A DNA stretch of 64,000 nt. Source: Vulcanimicrobiota bacterium (GTDB lineage: Bacteria; Vulcanimicrobiota; Vulcanimicrobiia; Vulcanimicrobiales; Vulcanimicrobiaceae). The notes below the pieces were generated by a model. It was not told the DNA's origin, made no database searches, and saw only the letters and a program-made list of their open reading frames with translations. Where the stretch lies: contig PMSI01000002.1 of the NCBI GenBank assembly GCA_003168375.1, forward strand, positions 186,001 to 250,000, given 5' to 3'. The translations under genes and the position numbers were made by a program. This document shows positions 26,120-34,408 of the stretch, in pieces; position 1 is the first letter of the stretch; each line of letters opens with the position of its first letter.

Positions 26120-26916
26120 CCGGAGTCGATCGCGTGCCCGCGCACGTCGTCGGCCCAGTCTCGCCACACCCCCAGCACGTCGTACCACTTTCCGACTTGG
26201 CCTTGCTCCGCCCATAACGCGAGCAGCGGAGCGGCGATCTTCTTCTTCCCCCGGTCGGCTTCGTCGAGCGCGAAGTCGTAGGTCGCCGCGGCGCGGTAGT
26301 CCTCGCACGAGGCGTGGATCGTCGCCGGATTGCGATAACAGCGAAGGTAGTCGTCGAGCGCTTCAGGCGCGTGGACGTTCGCGCGGTTCGGCCGGCCGCT
26401 GAAGAACGCTTCCGGATTCGCGCCGATCACGTTCTCGGGGAACGGGTACGGCTGCGCGAGGAAGAACCAGTGCCAGTAGCCGAGCCCGAACTTCATGTCG
26501 GCGCGGCGAAAATGCTCGCCCGTCGGGATGATGTCGAGCGTCGCGAGCTTGCGCACGCACTGCGGATGGTCGAGCGCGAGACGGTACGCGACGCGTCCGC
26601 CGCGGTCGTGACCGGCGACGTCGAAGCGTTCGAATCCGAAGTGCCGCATCACCGCAATCGCGTCGCGCGCCATCGCGCGCTTCGAGTACGGTTCGTGGTC
26701 GGCGGTCGTCGGCGGCTTCGAACTGTCACCGTAACCACGCAAATCGATCGCGACGACGGTGAACTCGTGCGCGAGGCGCGGCGCGATGCGATGCCACATC
26801 ACGTGCGTCTGCGGATGGCCGTGCAGCAACAGCAGCGGCGGACCGCTGCCGCCCTTGCGGACGCGAATCGTCGCCTCCCCCGTGTCGACAAAGGAGAGAT
26901 CGAAACCGTCGAACAT
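26047..26916 (-). CDS. Fluoroacetate/haloacetate dehalogenase-like hydrolase
   Basis: This 289-residue alpha/beta hydrolase has nucleophile D104 in GHDRGGR, flanked by R105 and R108 (carboxylate binding), D128 in ATLDI, H149 and W150 in YWHWF (halide pocket), and a catalytic His near 267 in SGHFMPEE. The first positions coincide with the published fluoroacetate dehalogenase from Burkholderia FA1. It would release halide from haloacetates, possibly including C-F cleavage. It starts at ATG 26916, with GGAGAG-like sequence further inside, so the ribosome site is weak. It is adjacent and divergent to an amino-acid/polyamine permease. Confidence 0.85.
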   Translation of the reverse strand: MFDGFDLSFVDTGEATIRVRKGGSGPPLLLLHGHPQTHVMWHRIAPRLAHEFTVVAIDLRGYGDSSKPPTTADHEPYSKRAMARDAIAVMRHFGFERFDVAGHDRGGRVAYRLALDHPQCVRKLATLDIIPTGEHFRRADMKFGLGYWHWFFLAQPYPFPENVIGANPEAFFSGRPNRANVHAPEALDDYLRCYRNPATIHASCEDYRAAATYDFALDEADRGKKKIAAPLLALWAEQGQVGKWYDVLGVWRDWADDVRGHAIDSGHFMPEEAPLETYDALREFFRAPP

Positions 26917-26974
26917 GCCCGGGCGTACCCGGCGCCGCCGGAAAGGCCCTGCACGGCGCGGAAGGTGAGCGCTC

Positions 26975-28390
26975 GTGAGGCCGAAGGCGGAACTCGGCAT
27001 CTTCTCCGTCGCGATGGTGAGCACCGCGGCGGTCTTCTCCGTGCGCAACCTGCCCAGCATGGCGATCGAAGGCTGGTCCCTGATCTTCTGGTACCTGCTC
27101 GGCACGGTACTCTTCTTGGCGCCGCTCGCGCTGACCGCCGCGGAGCTCGCCTCGACGTGGCCGCGCGACGGGGGCGTCTACGACTGGGTCACCGAGGCGT
27201 TCGGAAAGCGGACCGGCTTCATGTCGGTCTGGTCGATCGTCGCGCAAAACGTGCCGTGGTATCCGACCGTGCTCGCGTTCGTCGCGGTCTCGCTCGCGTA
27301 CGGCTTCGATCCGGCGCTGCAGGACAACCGTTTCTTCGTCGCGGTCGTGATGATCGCGATCTTCTGGGCGCTGACCCTGGTCAGCCTGCGCGGGCCGGTC
27401 GCGGCGGCGCGCTTCACCGCATTCGGAACGCTGTTCGGCTCGCTGGTCCCGGCCGCGGTCCTCATCCTCGCCGGGGTCGTCTGGATCGCCGCCGGGAAGC
27501 ACGTCGCGCTGCCACCGCCGACGTTCGCGCGGCTCATGCCGGTGTGGGACGCGGCGCGGATCCCGTTCGTCTCATCACTGCTGCTCGCGTTCACCGGGCT
27601 CGAGGTCTCGGGCTACTATGCGCTCGCGGTGCGCAACCCGCAGCGTGATTATCCGAAGGCGATGCTGCTCGCGCTGCTTGCGATCGCGCGGCTGAGCATC
27701 TTCGCGACGCTGGCGATCGCGCTCGCGATCCCGGCCGACCGCATCAGCCTCAGCGGCGGCGTCGTGCAGACGTTCACCGTGATCTTCGGCGCGTTCGGGA
27801 TCGGCTGGGCAGCGTCGGTGCTCGCGCTGCTGACGGCACTCGGCGCGGTTGCGCTGATGTGCGCGTGGCTGGTCGGGCCGTTGCTGAGCCTCTCGGCGGC
27901 GGCACGCGCCGGGATGCTCCCGCCGATCTTTCGCCGCCTGAGTGCGCGCCAAGTGCCGGCGGCGATCATCCTTTGGCAGGGCGTCGTCGTGACGATCGTC
28001 GCCGCCGCGTTCGCGCTCGTGCCGTCGGTCAATCAGGCCTACTGGATTCTGAGCGCGACGGTGACCGCGCTGCTCGCCTTCTACTATCTGCCGATCTTCG
28101 CGGCGGTGATTCGGCTGCGCTACACGCAGCCGGGCGCCGCGCGCCCGTTCCGCATTCCTGGCGGAAAAGCCGGCGTGTGGATCGTCGGCGGCATCGGCTT
28201 CGCCGCCACCACGTTTGCGGTGCTGGTCGCGCTGCAGCGGCCCGGCACCGTCACCGCGGTCTCCGACGGCGTCTACGTGGCGGGAATGATCGCGCTCGCG
28301 CTGGTGTGGATGGTGCCCTGGCTCGTGTTCGTCGTGGTCCGCCGCGCCGCGTGGCTCACAGCGGCGCGTGAATCGGTGGAACCGCGTTGA
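26975..28390 (+). CDS. APC superfamily amino acid permease
   Basis: This 471-residue permease has about twelve membrane segments and the pattern AELASTWPRDGGVYDWV near residue 50. Together with GLEVSGYYALAVRNPQRDYPKA in the middle, this fits the glutamate/GABA-type APC antiporters. It is predicted to move an amino acid or related amine. The GTG start has GAAGGTGAG about 7 nt upstream. The 3' end overlaps the convergent secreted-protein gene by 35 bp. Confidence 0.88.
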   Translation: MRPKAELGIFSVAMVSTAAVFSVRNLPSMAIEGWSLIFWYLLGTVLFLAPLALTAAELASTWPRDGGVYDWVTEAFGKRTGFMSVWSIVAQNVPWYPTVLAFVAVSLAYGFDPALQDNRFFVAVVMIAIFWALTLVSLRGPVAAARFTAFGTLFGSLVPAAVLILAGVVWIAAGKHVALPPPTFARLMPVWDAARIPFVSSLLLAFTGLEVSGYYALAVRNPQRDYPKAMLLALLAIARLSIFATLAIALAIPADRISLSGGVVQTFTVIFGAFGIGWAASVLALLTALGAVALMCAWLVGPLLSLSAAARAGMLPPIFRRLSARQVPAAIILWQGVVVTIVAAAFALVPSVNQAYWILSATVTALLAFYYLPIFAAVIRLRYTQPGAARPFRIPGGKAGVWIVGGIGFAATTFAVLVALQRPGTVTAVSDGVYVAGMIALALVWMVPWLVFVVVRRAAWLTAARESVEPR

Positions 28391-28934
28391 ACTTGCTGAA
28401 GCGAAAATACCCGTCAGACCGTGTGCTCAACGCGGATACCTCGACGCGGTGGATGTAGCCGTCGCCGGCCACGTAGATCAACATCAGGCTGCCATTGTCG
28501 GTCGCGCGATACGCGTGCATGGCCTCGCCGCCCGCCTTCAGGGTGCCGACGTCAGTGACGTGCATGGAACTCGCGGCCCACGACGTCGGAAATCTCCCGA
28601 CGAAATCGTAGAACCGGGATACACCGGGAGCCGCCGACATCGGCATCTTCATCCAGCCGCGGCCGGGCTGCTTCCCGTACATAACCGAGTCGATGAAGAT
28701 GAACTCTCCCTGTTGTAATCGGAGACGTCTGGTGTTCGGCTTGATCACGTCAATAGTAGCGGTCTTTCCCGCCGTTGTGAATGTCATCTCGTAGGACGAC
28801 GCGCCAGCCAGCTTCACCGCGGCAACCCGGACGTCGCCACTTGGGTCAGCGCCGGCTGGTAAGGCCGCGAGCATGAACAGTACGCAGACCGCGAATGCCG
28901 AGCCGTTGTGCGAACGAATGAACGGATGCTCCAT
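28356..28934 (-). CDS. Secreted protein, tandem paralogue 1
   Basis: This 192-residue protein has a signal peptide (residues 1-29, ALPAGA). It is mostly beta and ends FSKFNAVPPIHAPL. Its pattern resembles LolA/LppX-like outer-membrane lipoprotein-sorting folds: TIDVIKPNTRRLRL, then a glycine/tyrosine strand, GWMKMP, YVAGDGYIHRVEV. There is no lipobox. It lies 13 nt downstream of its paralogue and was clearly duplicated. The function may be carriage of a hydrophobic molecule in the periplasm, which is inference. Confidence 0.75.
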   Translation of the reverse strand: MEHPFIRSHNGSAFAVCVLFMLAALPAGADPSGDVRVAAVKLAGASSYEMTFTTAGKTATIDVIKPNTRRLRLQQGEFIFIDSVMYGKQPGRGWMKMPMSAAPGVSRFYDFVGRFPTSWAASSMHVTDVGTLKAGGEAMHAYRATDNGSLMLIYVAGDGYIHRVEVSALSTRSDGYFRFSKFNAVPPIHAPL

Positions 28935-28947
28935 CGCGCCGCGTGGC

Positions 28948-29499
28948 TTACATCGGCGCGTGAATCGGTGGGACCGCGTTGAACTTGCTGTAGCGGACTC
29001 CGTTCGGGCTGCCGACATTGGCGACGCGGTGAACGAACCCGTCGCCCCCGATGTAGACGGTCACCTGGCGACCGCCGGTCTCCGTCACGCGATAGGCGTG
29101 CAGCGTCTCGCCATCGACGCTCTTCATGCCGAGGTCGGTCGCGGTCGCACCGTTCACCTTTCGTCCCAGCGATTCCATGTTTGCGAAGTTGGCGACCGCG
29201 CTCGCGCTCTCCGACGCCGGCAGCTTCCTCCAGCCGCTGTTGCCCCTCTTCAGGTAGAAGTCCGATCCGATGGAGATGATCTCTCCCGTCGCGCTGCGCA
29301 CGTGCCGGCTGCTCGGCTTGACGAGATCCACCGTCACGCTGTGCGAGCCCGAGACGGACGACATCTCGTACGACGACAGGCCCAGGAACTTCTGCCACGC
29401 AACCCGGACGTCGCCGGTGGCGTCGGCGTACGCCGGCACGGCCGCGAGCGTGAACAGCGCGCCGAGCGCGAATGCGGCCACTACGTTCGAACGAATCAA
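28948..29499 (-). CDS. Secreted protein, tandem paralogue 2
   Basis: This 183-residue protein has a signal peptide (to about residue 26, AYA). The body shares DVRVAxxKxxGxSSYEM, the V(D/I)xVKPxxR strand, GWxKxP and the C-terminal KFNAVPPIHAP with the next gene. It is probably a LolA/LppX-like fold. The start is TTG, 5-6 nt after GAGGAG. It is likely co-transcribed with its paralogue. Confidence 0.75.
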   Translation of the reverse strand: MIRSNVVAAFALGALFTLAAVPAYADATGDVRVAWQKFLGLSSYEMSSVSGSHSVTVDLVKPSSRHVRSATGEIISIGSDFYLKRGNSGWRKLPASESASAVANFANMESLGRKVNGATATDLGMKSVDGETLHAYRVTETGGRQVTVYIGGDGFVHRVANVGSPNGVRYSKFNAVPPIHAPM

Positions 29500-29512
29500 G
29501 GGAAGCTCCTCA

Positions 29513-29791
29513 TCAATCGGCTCCGATGTCCCAGACCATGCCGAGGTCGCGCTTCGCGAACGAGCGGAACGCGATCAGGGTTTCGGTCGCGGTGATCCCC
29601 GCGTGCGAGGCGATCCGTTCGGTGACGAGGTCGCTGAGCTGGTCGTGCTCGCGCACACGCACGATCGCGACCAGGTCGTACGGGCCGGCGACGCTGTAGC
29701 ACTCGGTGACGCCGTCGATCTCCAGCAGCTCTTCGGCCAGCGTCCGCACCCGGCCGGGCTCGACGGTCATCAAGACGATCGCGGTGATCAC
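29513..29791 (-). CDS. Stand-alone Lrp/AsnC ligand-binding (RAM) domain
   Basis: This 92-residue protein is an effector-binding domain only. VEPGRVRTLAEELLEIDGVTE and GPYDLVAIVRV are typical of the C-terminal half of Lrp/AsnC regulators. There is no helix-turn-helix. Such small proteins sense amino acids and oligomerise. The GTG start begins GTGATCAC. It is the first gene of a short minus-strand group with the two secreted paralogues. Confidence 0.88.
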   Translation of the reverse strand: MITAIVLMTVEPGRVRTLAEELLEIDGVTECYSVAGPYDLVAIVRVREHDQLSDLVTERIASHAGITATETLIAFRSFAKRDLGMVWDIGAD

Positions 29792-29880
29792 GAGGACGGG
29801 CCTACCGCGGCGGCGCGGCGGTCACCTGCGACCGGACACCGAAGCCGTCTCGCCGTGACCCCGACCGTTCCGTCGTTCCG

Positions 29881-31617
29881 ATGATCGCGTTCGCCCGCGC
29901 CTGCGCCGCGATCGCGGCGACCGCGAGCAAGCTCGAGAAGATCGCGCTGGTCGGCGACTACCTGCGCGGTCTCGACGACGGCGATCTGGCGCCGTCGACG
30001 CGCTATTTTACCGGGAACCCGTTCCCGCAGGCGCAGGACGTCAGCCTCGCCGTCGGCTGGCGCACGCTCGTCGAGGCAGCGGCGGCGACGTGGGGAGTCG
30101 ACGACGGCGCGCTGAGCGTCGCCTATCGTGCGACCGGCGACCTCGGCGCCGCGCTCGGTCCGTTCGTGCGGCCCTCGCACGACCTCGGCCTCTTTCGCGA
30201 GGAGTTGACGCCGGCGCGGCTCTACGCGCTGCTGCTCGAGATCGCCGACGCCGCGGGGAAGAACGCGCAGAAGCGGCGGCGCATCCTGTGCGAGCGGATC
30301 TTCTCAGCGTGCAGCGATCCGCTCGAAGCGACGTACGTGGTGAAGATCATGACCGGCGAGCTGCGGATCGGCCTGCGCGAAGGCCTGGTCGTCGACGCGA
30401 TCGCGCAGGCGTTCGCGCGCGATCCGCGCGCCGTGCGGCGGGCGGCGAGCGCCGCCGGCGATCTCGGCACGGTCGCGCTGGCCGCAAAGCATGACGCGCT
30501 CGATCAGGTCACGATCGCGTACCACGCCCCGATCGCGTTCATGCTCGCTTCACCGATCGCGTACGGCTCGGAGTACAAGGAGCTGGCCGCCACCGGGTGG
30601 CTCGTTGAGGACAAGTACGACGGCGTTCGCGCGCAAGCGCACGTCACGCCAAATCGAATCTCGCTCTTCTCACGCACGCTGAACGACGTCTCCGGATCGT
30701 ATCCCGAGGTCGTCGAGGCGCTGCGCGCCCTGCCCGGCTCCTGCGCGCTCGACGGCGAGATCGTCGCGGTGCGCGACGGCCGCGTGCTCCCGTTCCGCTT
30801 CCTGCAGGCGCGGTTGCAGCGCAAGGACGTCGCACCGGAGCTCATGCGCGAGGTGCCCGTGCGCTACGTCGTGTTCGACGCGCTCGCGCGCGACGAGGAG
30901 TTTCTGCTCGATCATCCGCTCGCCGACCGGCGGGCGCGTCTCGCGGAAATCCTTGTCACCCTGAGCGTGTCGAAGGGCGGCGCCGATGACACGCTGGTGC
31001 TCGCACCGTGGACCGCACTCGAAGCGGGCGCGACCGCGGAGGCCGTGCACGAGCGGTTCGAAGCATCGCGCGCGCGGGGCGACGAGGGGCTGGTCTTCAA
31101 GCGCACCGACGCGCCGTACACGCCGGGCCGGCGCGGCAAGGCGTGGCTCAAGCTCAAGCGCGAGCTCGCAACGCTCGACTGCGTCGTCGTCGCCGTCGAG
31201 CGCGGACACGGCCGCCGCGTGAACGTCCTCTCCGACTACACCTTCGCCGTCCTTCGACAAGCTCAGGATGACAACGAGCTTGCCGTGATCGGGAAGGCGT
31301 TCAGCGGGTTGACCGATGTCGAGATCGCGGAGATGACGCAGTGGTTCGAAGACCACCGGCTCCCGCCGGAAGAGGCGCGCGCCGCGTACGAGCGGCTCGA
31401 TCTGAAGCGGCACGAGATTCTGATCGAACCGTCGGTCGTCGTCGAGATCGCGTTCGACATCATCCAGAAGAGCGCGCTGCACGCGAGCGGCTACGCGCTG
31501 CGGTTCCCGCGCATCGTGCGGCTGCGCCCCGACAAGCGCGCCGCAGACGCCGACACGCTCGAGCGCGTCGCCGAAGTCTACGCCGAGATGCTCGCGCGCG
31601 AAGGGATCGACGGCTAA
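29881..31617 (+). CDS. lig: ATP-dependent DNA ligase
   Basis: This 578-residue archaeal/Lig B-like ligase has an N-terminal DNA-binding domain, then an adenylation domain with active-site K245 in EDKYDGVRAQ, then an OB domain with KLKRE. It joins nicks using ATP, alongside the NAD-dependent LigA presumed elsewhere. Two copies of the dispersed repeat lie inside the gene in frame, encoding VTLSVSKG at about 359-366 and LRQAQDD at about 458-464. Both probably lie in surface loops. The ATG at 29881 fits the family start. Confidence 0.92.
   Translation: MIAFARACAAIAATASKLEKIALVGDYLRGLDDGDLAPSTRYFTGNPFPQAQDVSLAVGWRTLVEAAAATWGVDDGALSVAYRATGDLGAALGPFVRPSHDLGLFREELTPARLYALLLEIADAAGKNAQKRRRILCERIFSACSDPLEATYVVKIMTGELRIGLREGLVVDAIAQAFARDPRAVRRAASAAGDLGTVALAAKHDALDQVTIAYHAPIAFMLASPIAYGSEYKELAATGWLVEDKYDGVRAQAHVTPNRISLFSRTLNDVSGSYPEVVEALRALPGSCALDGEIVAVRDGRVLPFRFLQARLQRKDVAPELMREVPVRYVVFDALARDEEFLLDHPLADRRARLAEILVTLSVSKGGADDTLVLAPWTALEAGATAEAVHERFEASRARGDEGLVFKRTDAPYTPGRRGKAWLKLKRELATLDCVVVAVERGHGRRVNVLSDYTFAVLRQAQDDNELAVIGKAFSGLTDVEIAEMTQWFEDHRLPPEEARAAYERLDLKRHEILIEPSVVVEIAFDIIQKSALHASGYALRFPRIVRLRPDKRAADADTLERVAEVYAEMLAREGIDG
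30955..30976. repeat. Dispersed repeat inside the ligase gene (copy 1)
   Basis: GTCACCCTGAGCGTGTCGAAGG lies in frame within the DNA ligase adenylation domain and is translated as part of VTLSVSKG. It is the reverse orientation of the 31251 copy. Confidence 0.7.
31251..31272. repeat. Dispersed repeat inside the ligase gene (copy 2)
   Basis: CCTTCGACAAGCTCAGGATG plus AC lies in frame within the OB-domain region of the ligase and is translated as LRQAQDD. Confidence 0.7.
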
Positions 31618-31850
31618 CGCCGGGGCTTGTCGCGCAGCGCTCGGATTCGCGCGATTCGTTCGTAGACGTCGTCGACGCGCTCGCGGCGACGCTCTGAGCC
31701 GTGCGCGCGAAGCCGCACCGCGAGCAGGAGCAGGATGATGACGAACGCGAGGCCCGCCAGAACGAACCGCGCCGACGCCGCGAGCGGGAGCAGCGTTCCG
31801 GCGGCCAGCATCGTCGCGGCGAGGGCGACCGCGTTTTGCTTAGTCCTCAC
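31614..31850 (-). CDS. Small membrane protein
   Basis: This 78-residue protein has two hydrophobic helices (about residues 8-24 and 29-46). A basic cytoplasmic tail ends RIARIRALRDKPRR. It overlaps the preceding minus-strand gene by 11 nt and the ligase stop by 4 nt. I do not recognise it. Confidence 0.6.
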   Translation of the reverse strand: MRTKQNAVALAATMLAAGTLLPLAASARFVLAGLAFVIILLLLAVRLRAHGSERRRERVDDVYERIARIRALRDKPRR

Positions 31851-32202
31851 CTTCGTGCAGGTGCAGGTGACAGCCGTCCTCGGCGTCGTCCAGCACCTCG
31901 CGCGCTTCGTGCAGAATGCGGGACGGCAGCGTACCGCCCGATTCGACCGAACCCTCCTCGGCGAGAAAGTCCAGCTCGTCCCAGTCTTCCCAGGTCTCGA
32001 GCGCTTCGCCGTCGACTTCGGCGGGGAAGCGCACGCAGAAGCCTTGCTCGATGTGAAGCCCGGTGATCAGTACGCGGGTACCGCGCGGAAAATACGTGCC
32101 GTCTTTCCACAGCGTCCCATATGTCGTGTCGTAATGCAGGCCGATTTCGAGTTTCTCGATCGTCCAGTTCCCCCGAAAGGACGTCGCGTGGTCCGGCCCC
32201 AT
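31840..32202 (-). CDS. Conserved-looking small acidic protein
   Basis: This 120-residue soluble protein has a beta-rich N-terminal half (YGTLWKDGTYFPRGTRVLITG) and an acidic C-terminus ending HLHLHEGED, with a His/Glu/Asp cluster that could bind metal. No family is recognised. It is the first gene of a two-gene minus-strand unit with a small membrane protein, and divergent from the Nudix gene. Confidence 0.6.
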   Translation of the reverse strand: MGPDHATSFRGNWTIEKLEIGLHYDTTYGTLWKDGTYFPRGTRVLITGLHIEQGFCVRFPAEVDGEALETWEDWDELDFLAEEGSVESGGTLPSRILHEAREVLDDAEDGCHLHLHEGED

Positions 32203-32231
32203 TCAGCACCCTCCGGTCGCATCCCCGCAGC

Positions 32232-32786
32232 ATGAGCGAGCCGCGCCTGCGCCCGTGGCGCATCCTGTCGTCGGAGTATCGCATCGAGACCAAGTTCTTG
32301 CGGCTGCGCGCCGACCGCGTCGAGTTGCCCAATGGCGACGTGGTGGACGACTACTTCGTCCGGGAGTCGCGGGGCTTCTGCATCGTCTTCGCGCTGACGC
32401 CCGATGAGAGCGTTTTACTCGTCCGGCAGTACAAGCATGGCGCGTGCGAGATCGTCGTCGAGTTGCCGGCTGGGATGATCGACGAGGGCGAGACACCGGA
32501 GCGTTGCGCCGTACGCGAGCTCGCGGAAGAGACGGGCTACACCGGCTCTGCGCCGCAGCTCGTGCGAACGTTCCTGGCCGACCCGACGAATGCCACGACT
32601 CGCTTTCACCTGTTCGTCGTGCGCGACGCGCTCCGCACGTGCGAGCCGCTCCTCGACGTCACCGAGGAGATCGACGTCGCACTCGCGTCGTGCGACGAGG
32701 TCCGCACAATGGCGCTCGACGGCCGCATTGCGGGCGGCTCGCAGGTCGCGGCGGTCCTCGTCGCGCTCGCCTACCTCGGTCGCTAG
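32232..32786 (+). CDS. Nudix hydrolase, ADP-ribose pyrophosphatase-like
   Basis: This 184-residue protein has a complete Nudix box, GMIDEGETPERCAVRELAEETGY (G, E, REL and EETG in register). It is preceded by RQYKHGACEIVVELPAG, typical of ADP-ribose/NDP-sugar pyrophosphatases. It would hydrolyse nucleoside diphosphate derivatives. The start ATG precedes SEPRLRPW. The divergent neighbour starts 29 nt away. Confidence 0.9.
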   Translation: MSEPRLRPWRILSSEYRIETKFLRLRADRVELPNGDVVDDYFVRESRGFCIVFALTPDESVLLVRQYKHGACEIVVELPAGMIDEGETPERCAVRELAEETGYTGSAPQLVRTFLADPTNATTRFHLFVVRDALRTCEPLLDVTEEIDVALASCDEVRTMALDGRIAGGSQVAAVLVALAYLGR

Positions 32787-32826
32787 TTCCCCATCGCGAC
32801 CATCGGTCTTCGCCGGTCGAGCCGGG

Positions 32827-32994
32827 CTACGCGCTGGTGCTGAAGTTCGCGCCGACGCCGATCGAGGCCAGCAGCCGCGCCGCTTCGTTCGCCATCAGCG
32901 ATTCCGTGCTGGCGAGGACCGCCATCGCGATCGAGGAGGTGCCGTTTGCGGCGATGTCCATCGCGCCGCCGGCCGCTCCGGTGATTCCATCCAT
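32827..32994 (-). CDS. Small YjfB-like protein (tentative)
   Basis: This 55-residue protein begins MDGITGAAGGAMDIA. It has an alanine-rich helix with regular spacing and ends LLASIGVGANFSTSA. The layout recalls the YjfB family of small putative motility proteins, but the match is loose. A GGGCGGG stretch lies upstream of the ATG. It is convergent with the Nudix gene. Confidence 0.35.
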   Translation of the reverse strand: MDGITGAAGGAMDIAANGTSSIAMAVLASTESLMANEAARLLASIGVGANFSTSA

Positions 32995-33097
32995 GACCCG
33001 CCCATCATGCCACAACCAGGCAGGCGAGCGCAAGGGCGCTTGCGCGCCGCCGGCTGAAACACGCCGTCCGGGCGGCGGGTACGTGGGGGTGGAGGCT

Positions 33098-33298
33098 ATG
33101 ATGCACCTGTTTCTCAAGATCACCGGGGTCGTCGCCATCGCGCTCGTCGCGCTGACGCTGATCGGCTGGATCTTGCACCTCGTCGTCGTCGCGGCAATCA
33201 TCGCGGCCGTGATCGTCGGCGGACTCGCGATTGCGAACGTCTTTCGCCGCCGTCGCAATGGCGCGGTCGTGACGTACGACGCTCGCCGCTTTCGGTAG
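33098..33298 (+). CDS. Small membrane protein
   Basis: This 66-residue protein is largely one long or two short hydrophobic helices (residues 5-50). A basic NVFRRRRNG segment and a tail ending DARRFR follow. GGGGGTGGAGG upstream of the ATG is a good ribosome site. It is unrecognised. Confidence 0.55.
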   Translation: MMHLFLKITGVVAIALVALTLIGWILHLVVVAAIIAAVIVGGLAIANVFRRRRNGAVVTYDARRFR

Positions 33299-33327
33299 CG
33301 GCGCTCCAACCGACCGCGGAGCGTCGG

Positions 33328-34308
33328 TCAGTCCAAAGCGGGCACGGCTTTCAGGAAGTGCTCGACGATGTTGCAGCGGTGAGCCGCGCTCGCGTGTGAG
33401 AAATCTGCCGGACCGAAAGCCGCCTCCATCGTCCCTCTCGCTACGGGCTCCTTGGTCTGCGTCTGGACGACCAGCGCGCCGAAGATGTCTGCTCGGGATT
33501 CTTCCGCCCTTGCGTCCAGAGACGCTTCGCTGTGCTTTTTTTCGTCTTCTGTCTTTGGCGTCAGTAGCGACTCCAGCTCCTCTTTGCTGAGGATATTTTT
33601 CTTCAGGTACTCTTCGATTTCGGCTATTGAGGGGACCCCCTTCGCGCCCTCGTTCAGCGCTGTCGCTGCGAGGTGTCCCATTTCGTGGGCGACGATGAAC
33701 TCCAAGAGTCGCTGGAAAAACTTGCCGACGGCGCCCGCGGGCTTGTAGCGCATGGTCCCATGGTACGCGTCGATGTCGTCGGTCTGGTCGGACTCGACGG
33801 CCACGACGGAGTCGAAACTCCGCGCCCACCGGTCTCGGCCGCCCTGGAGAATGTTGCTCAACTGCTCCTTGACCGTCCCGACGTGCCGCGCCATGATTGC
33901 CGTTACGATCGCACCGATGTGCGGCAAGGTCAATTCACGAAGTTCAGCGTCGTCGGCCTCCGGTTTGTCGCCCTTGTCGTACTCGGCCTCGCCGTAACAG
34001 CTCTCGTACAGGGGGACGATTCTCCCCGACTCGGTGACCGGGAACTGCCCTTTGGGGAGCTTGAGAAGCCGCTTCATCTCGGCGAGTTCGGTCTTCACGT
34101 CGTCGGGATAGCGCTGTACGACGGCGGCCGCGCCACGTTCCGACGGATGCGTCCTCATCGCCTCGAGGCGATGCGTCCTGACGGTGATCGGCGCGGCGCG
34201 TCGCGCGGGTTGCGAAGCCGTGCGTTGGGGAGCCGCATCGACCGCACCAACGCCGGCGTTGGCCGTTTCCCGATTGTGCGTGCCACGCGGCGCCGCCAAA
34301 GTGTACAT
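33328..34308 (-). CDS. Zinc metalloprotease-like protein in lower-GC DNA
   Basis: This 326-residue protein has the metalloprotease motif HEMGH (in FIVAHEMGHLAATAL). A downstream acidic AEESRADIFGALV could supply the third zinc ligand, and SHASAAHR resembles the SHP-R element of some families. The N-terminal 60 residues are low-complexity and Arg/Thr rich, ending AAVVQRY. Base composition is lower in GC than the neighbours, with runs such as CTTTTTTTCGTC, suggesting transfer. No signal peptide is obvious. The substrate is unknown. Confidence 0.65.
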   Translation of the reverse strand: MYTLAAPRGTHNRETANAGVGAVDAAPQRTASQPARRAAPITVRTHRLEAMRTHPSERGAAAVVQRYPDDVKTELAEMKRLLKLPKGQFPVTESGRIVPLYESCYGEAEYDKGDKPEADDAELRELTLPHIGAIVTAIMARHVGTVKEQLSNILQGGRDRWARSFDSVVAVESDQTDDIDAYHGTMRYKPAGAVGKFFQRLLEFIVAHEMGHLAATALNEGAKGVPSIAEIEEYLKKNILSKEELESLLTPKTEDEKKHSEASLDARAEESRADIFGALVVQTQTKEPVARGTMEAAFGPADFSHASAAHRCNIVEHFLKAVPALD

Positions 34309-34408
34309 TGCGTTTCCCTACCTGCGTACCGATTCAACGGGTCGAACGCTCAGTCCCCGGGACGGCGGCGACGCAGGACGCCTTCGCGCTCCCGCGTAGG
34401 ACCTTCGT

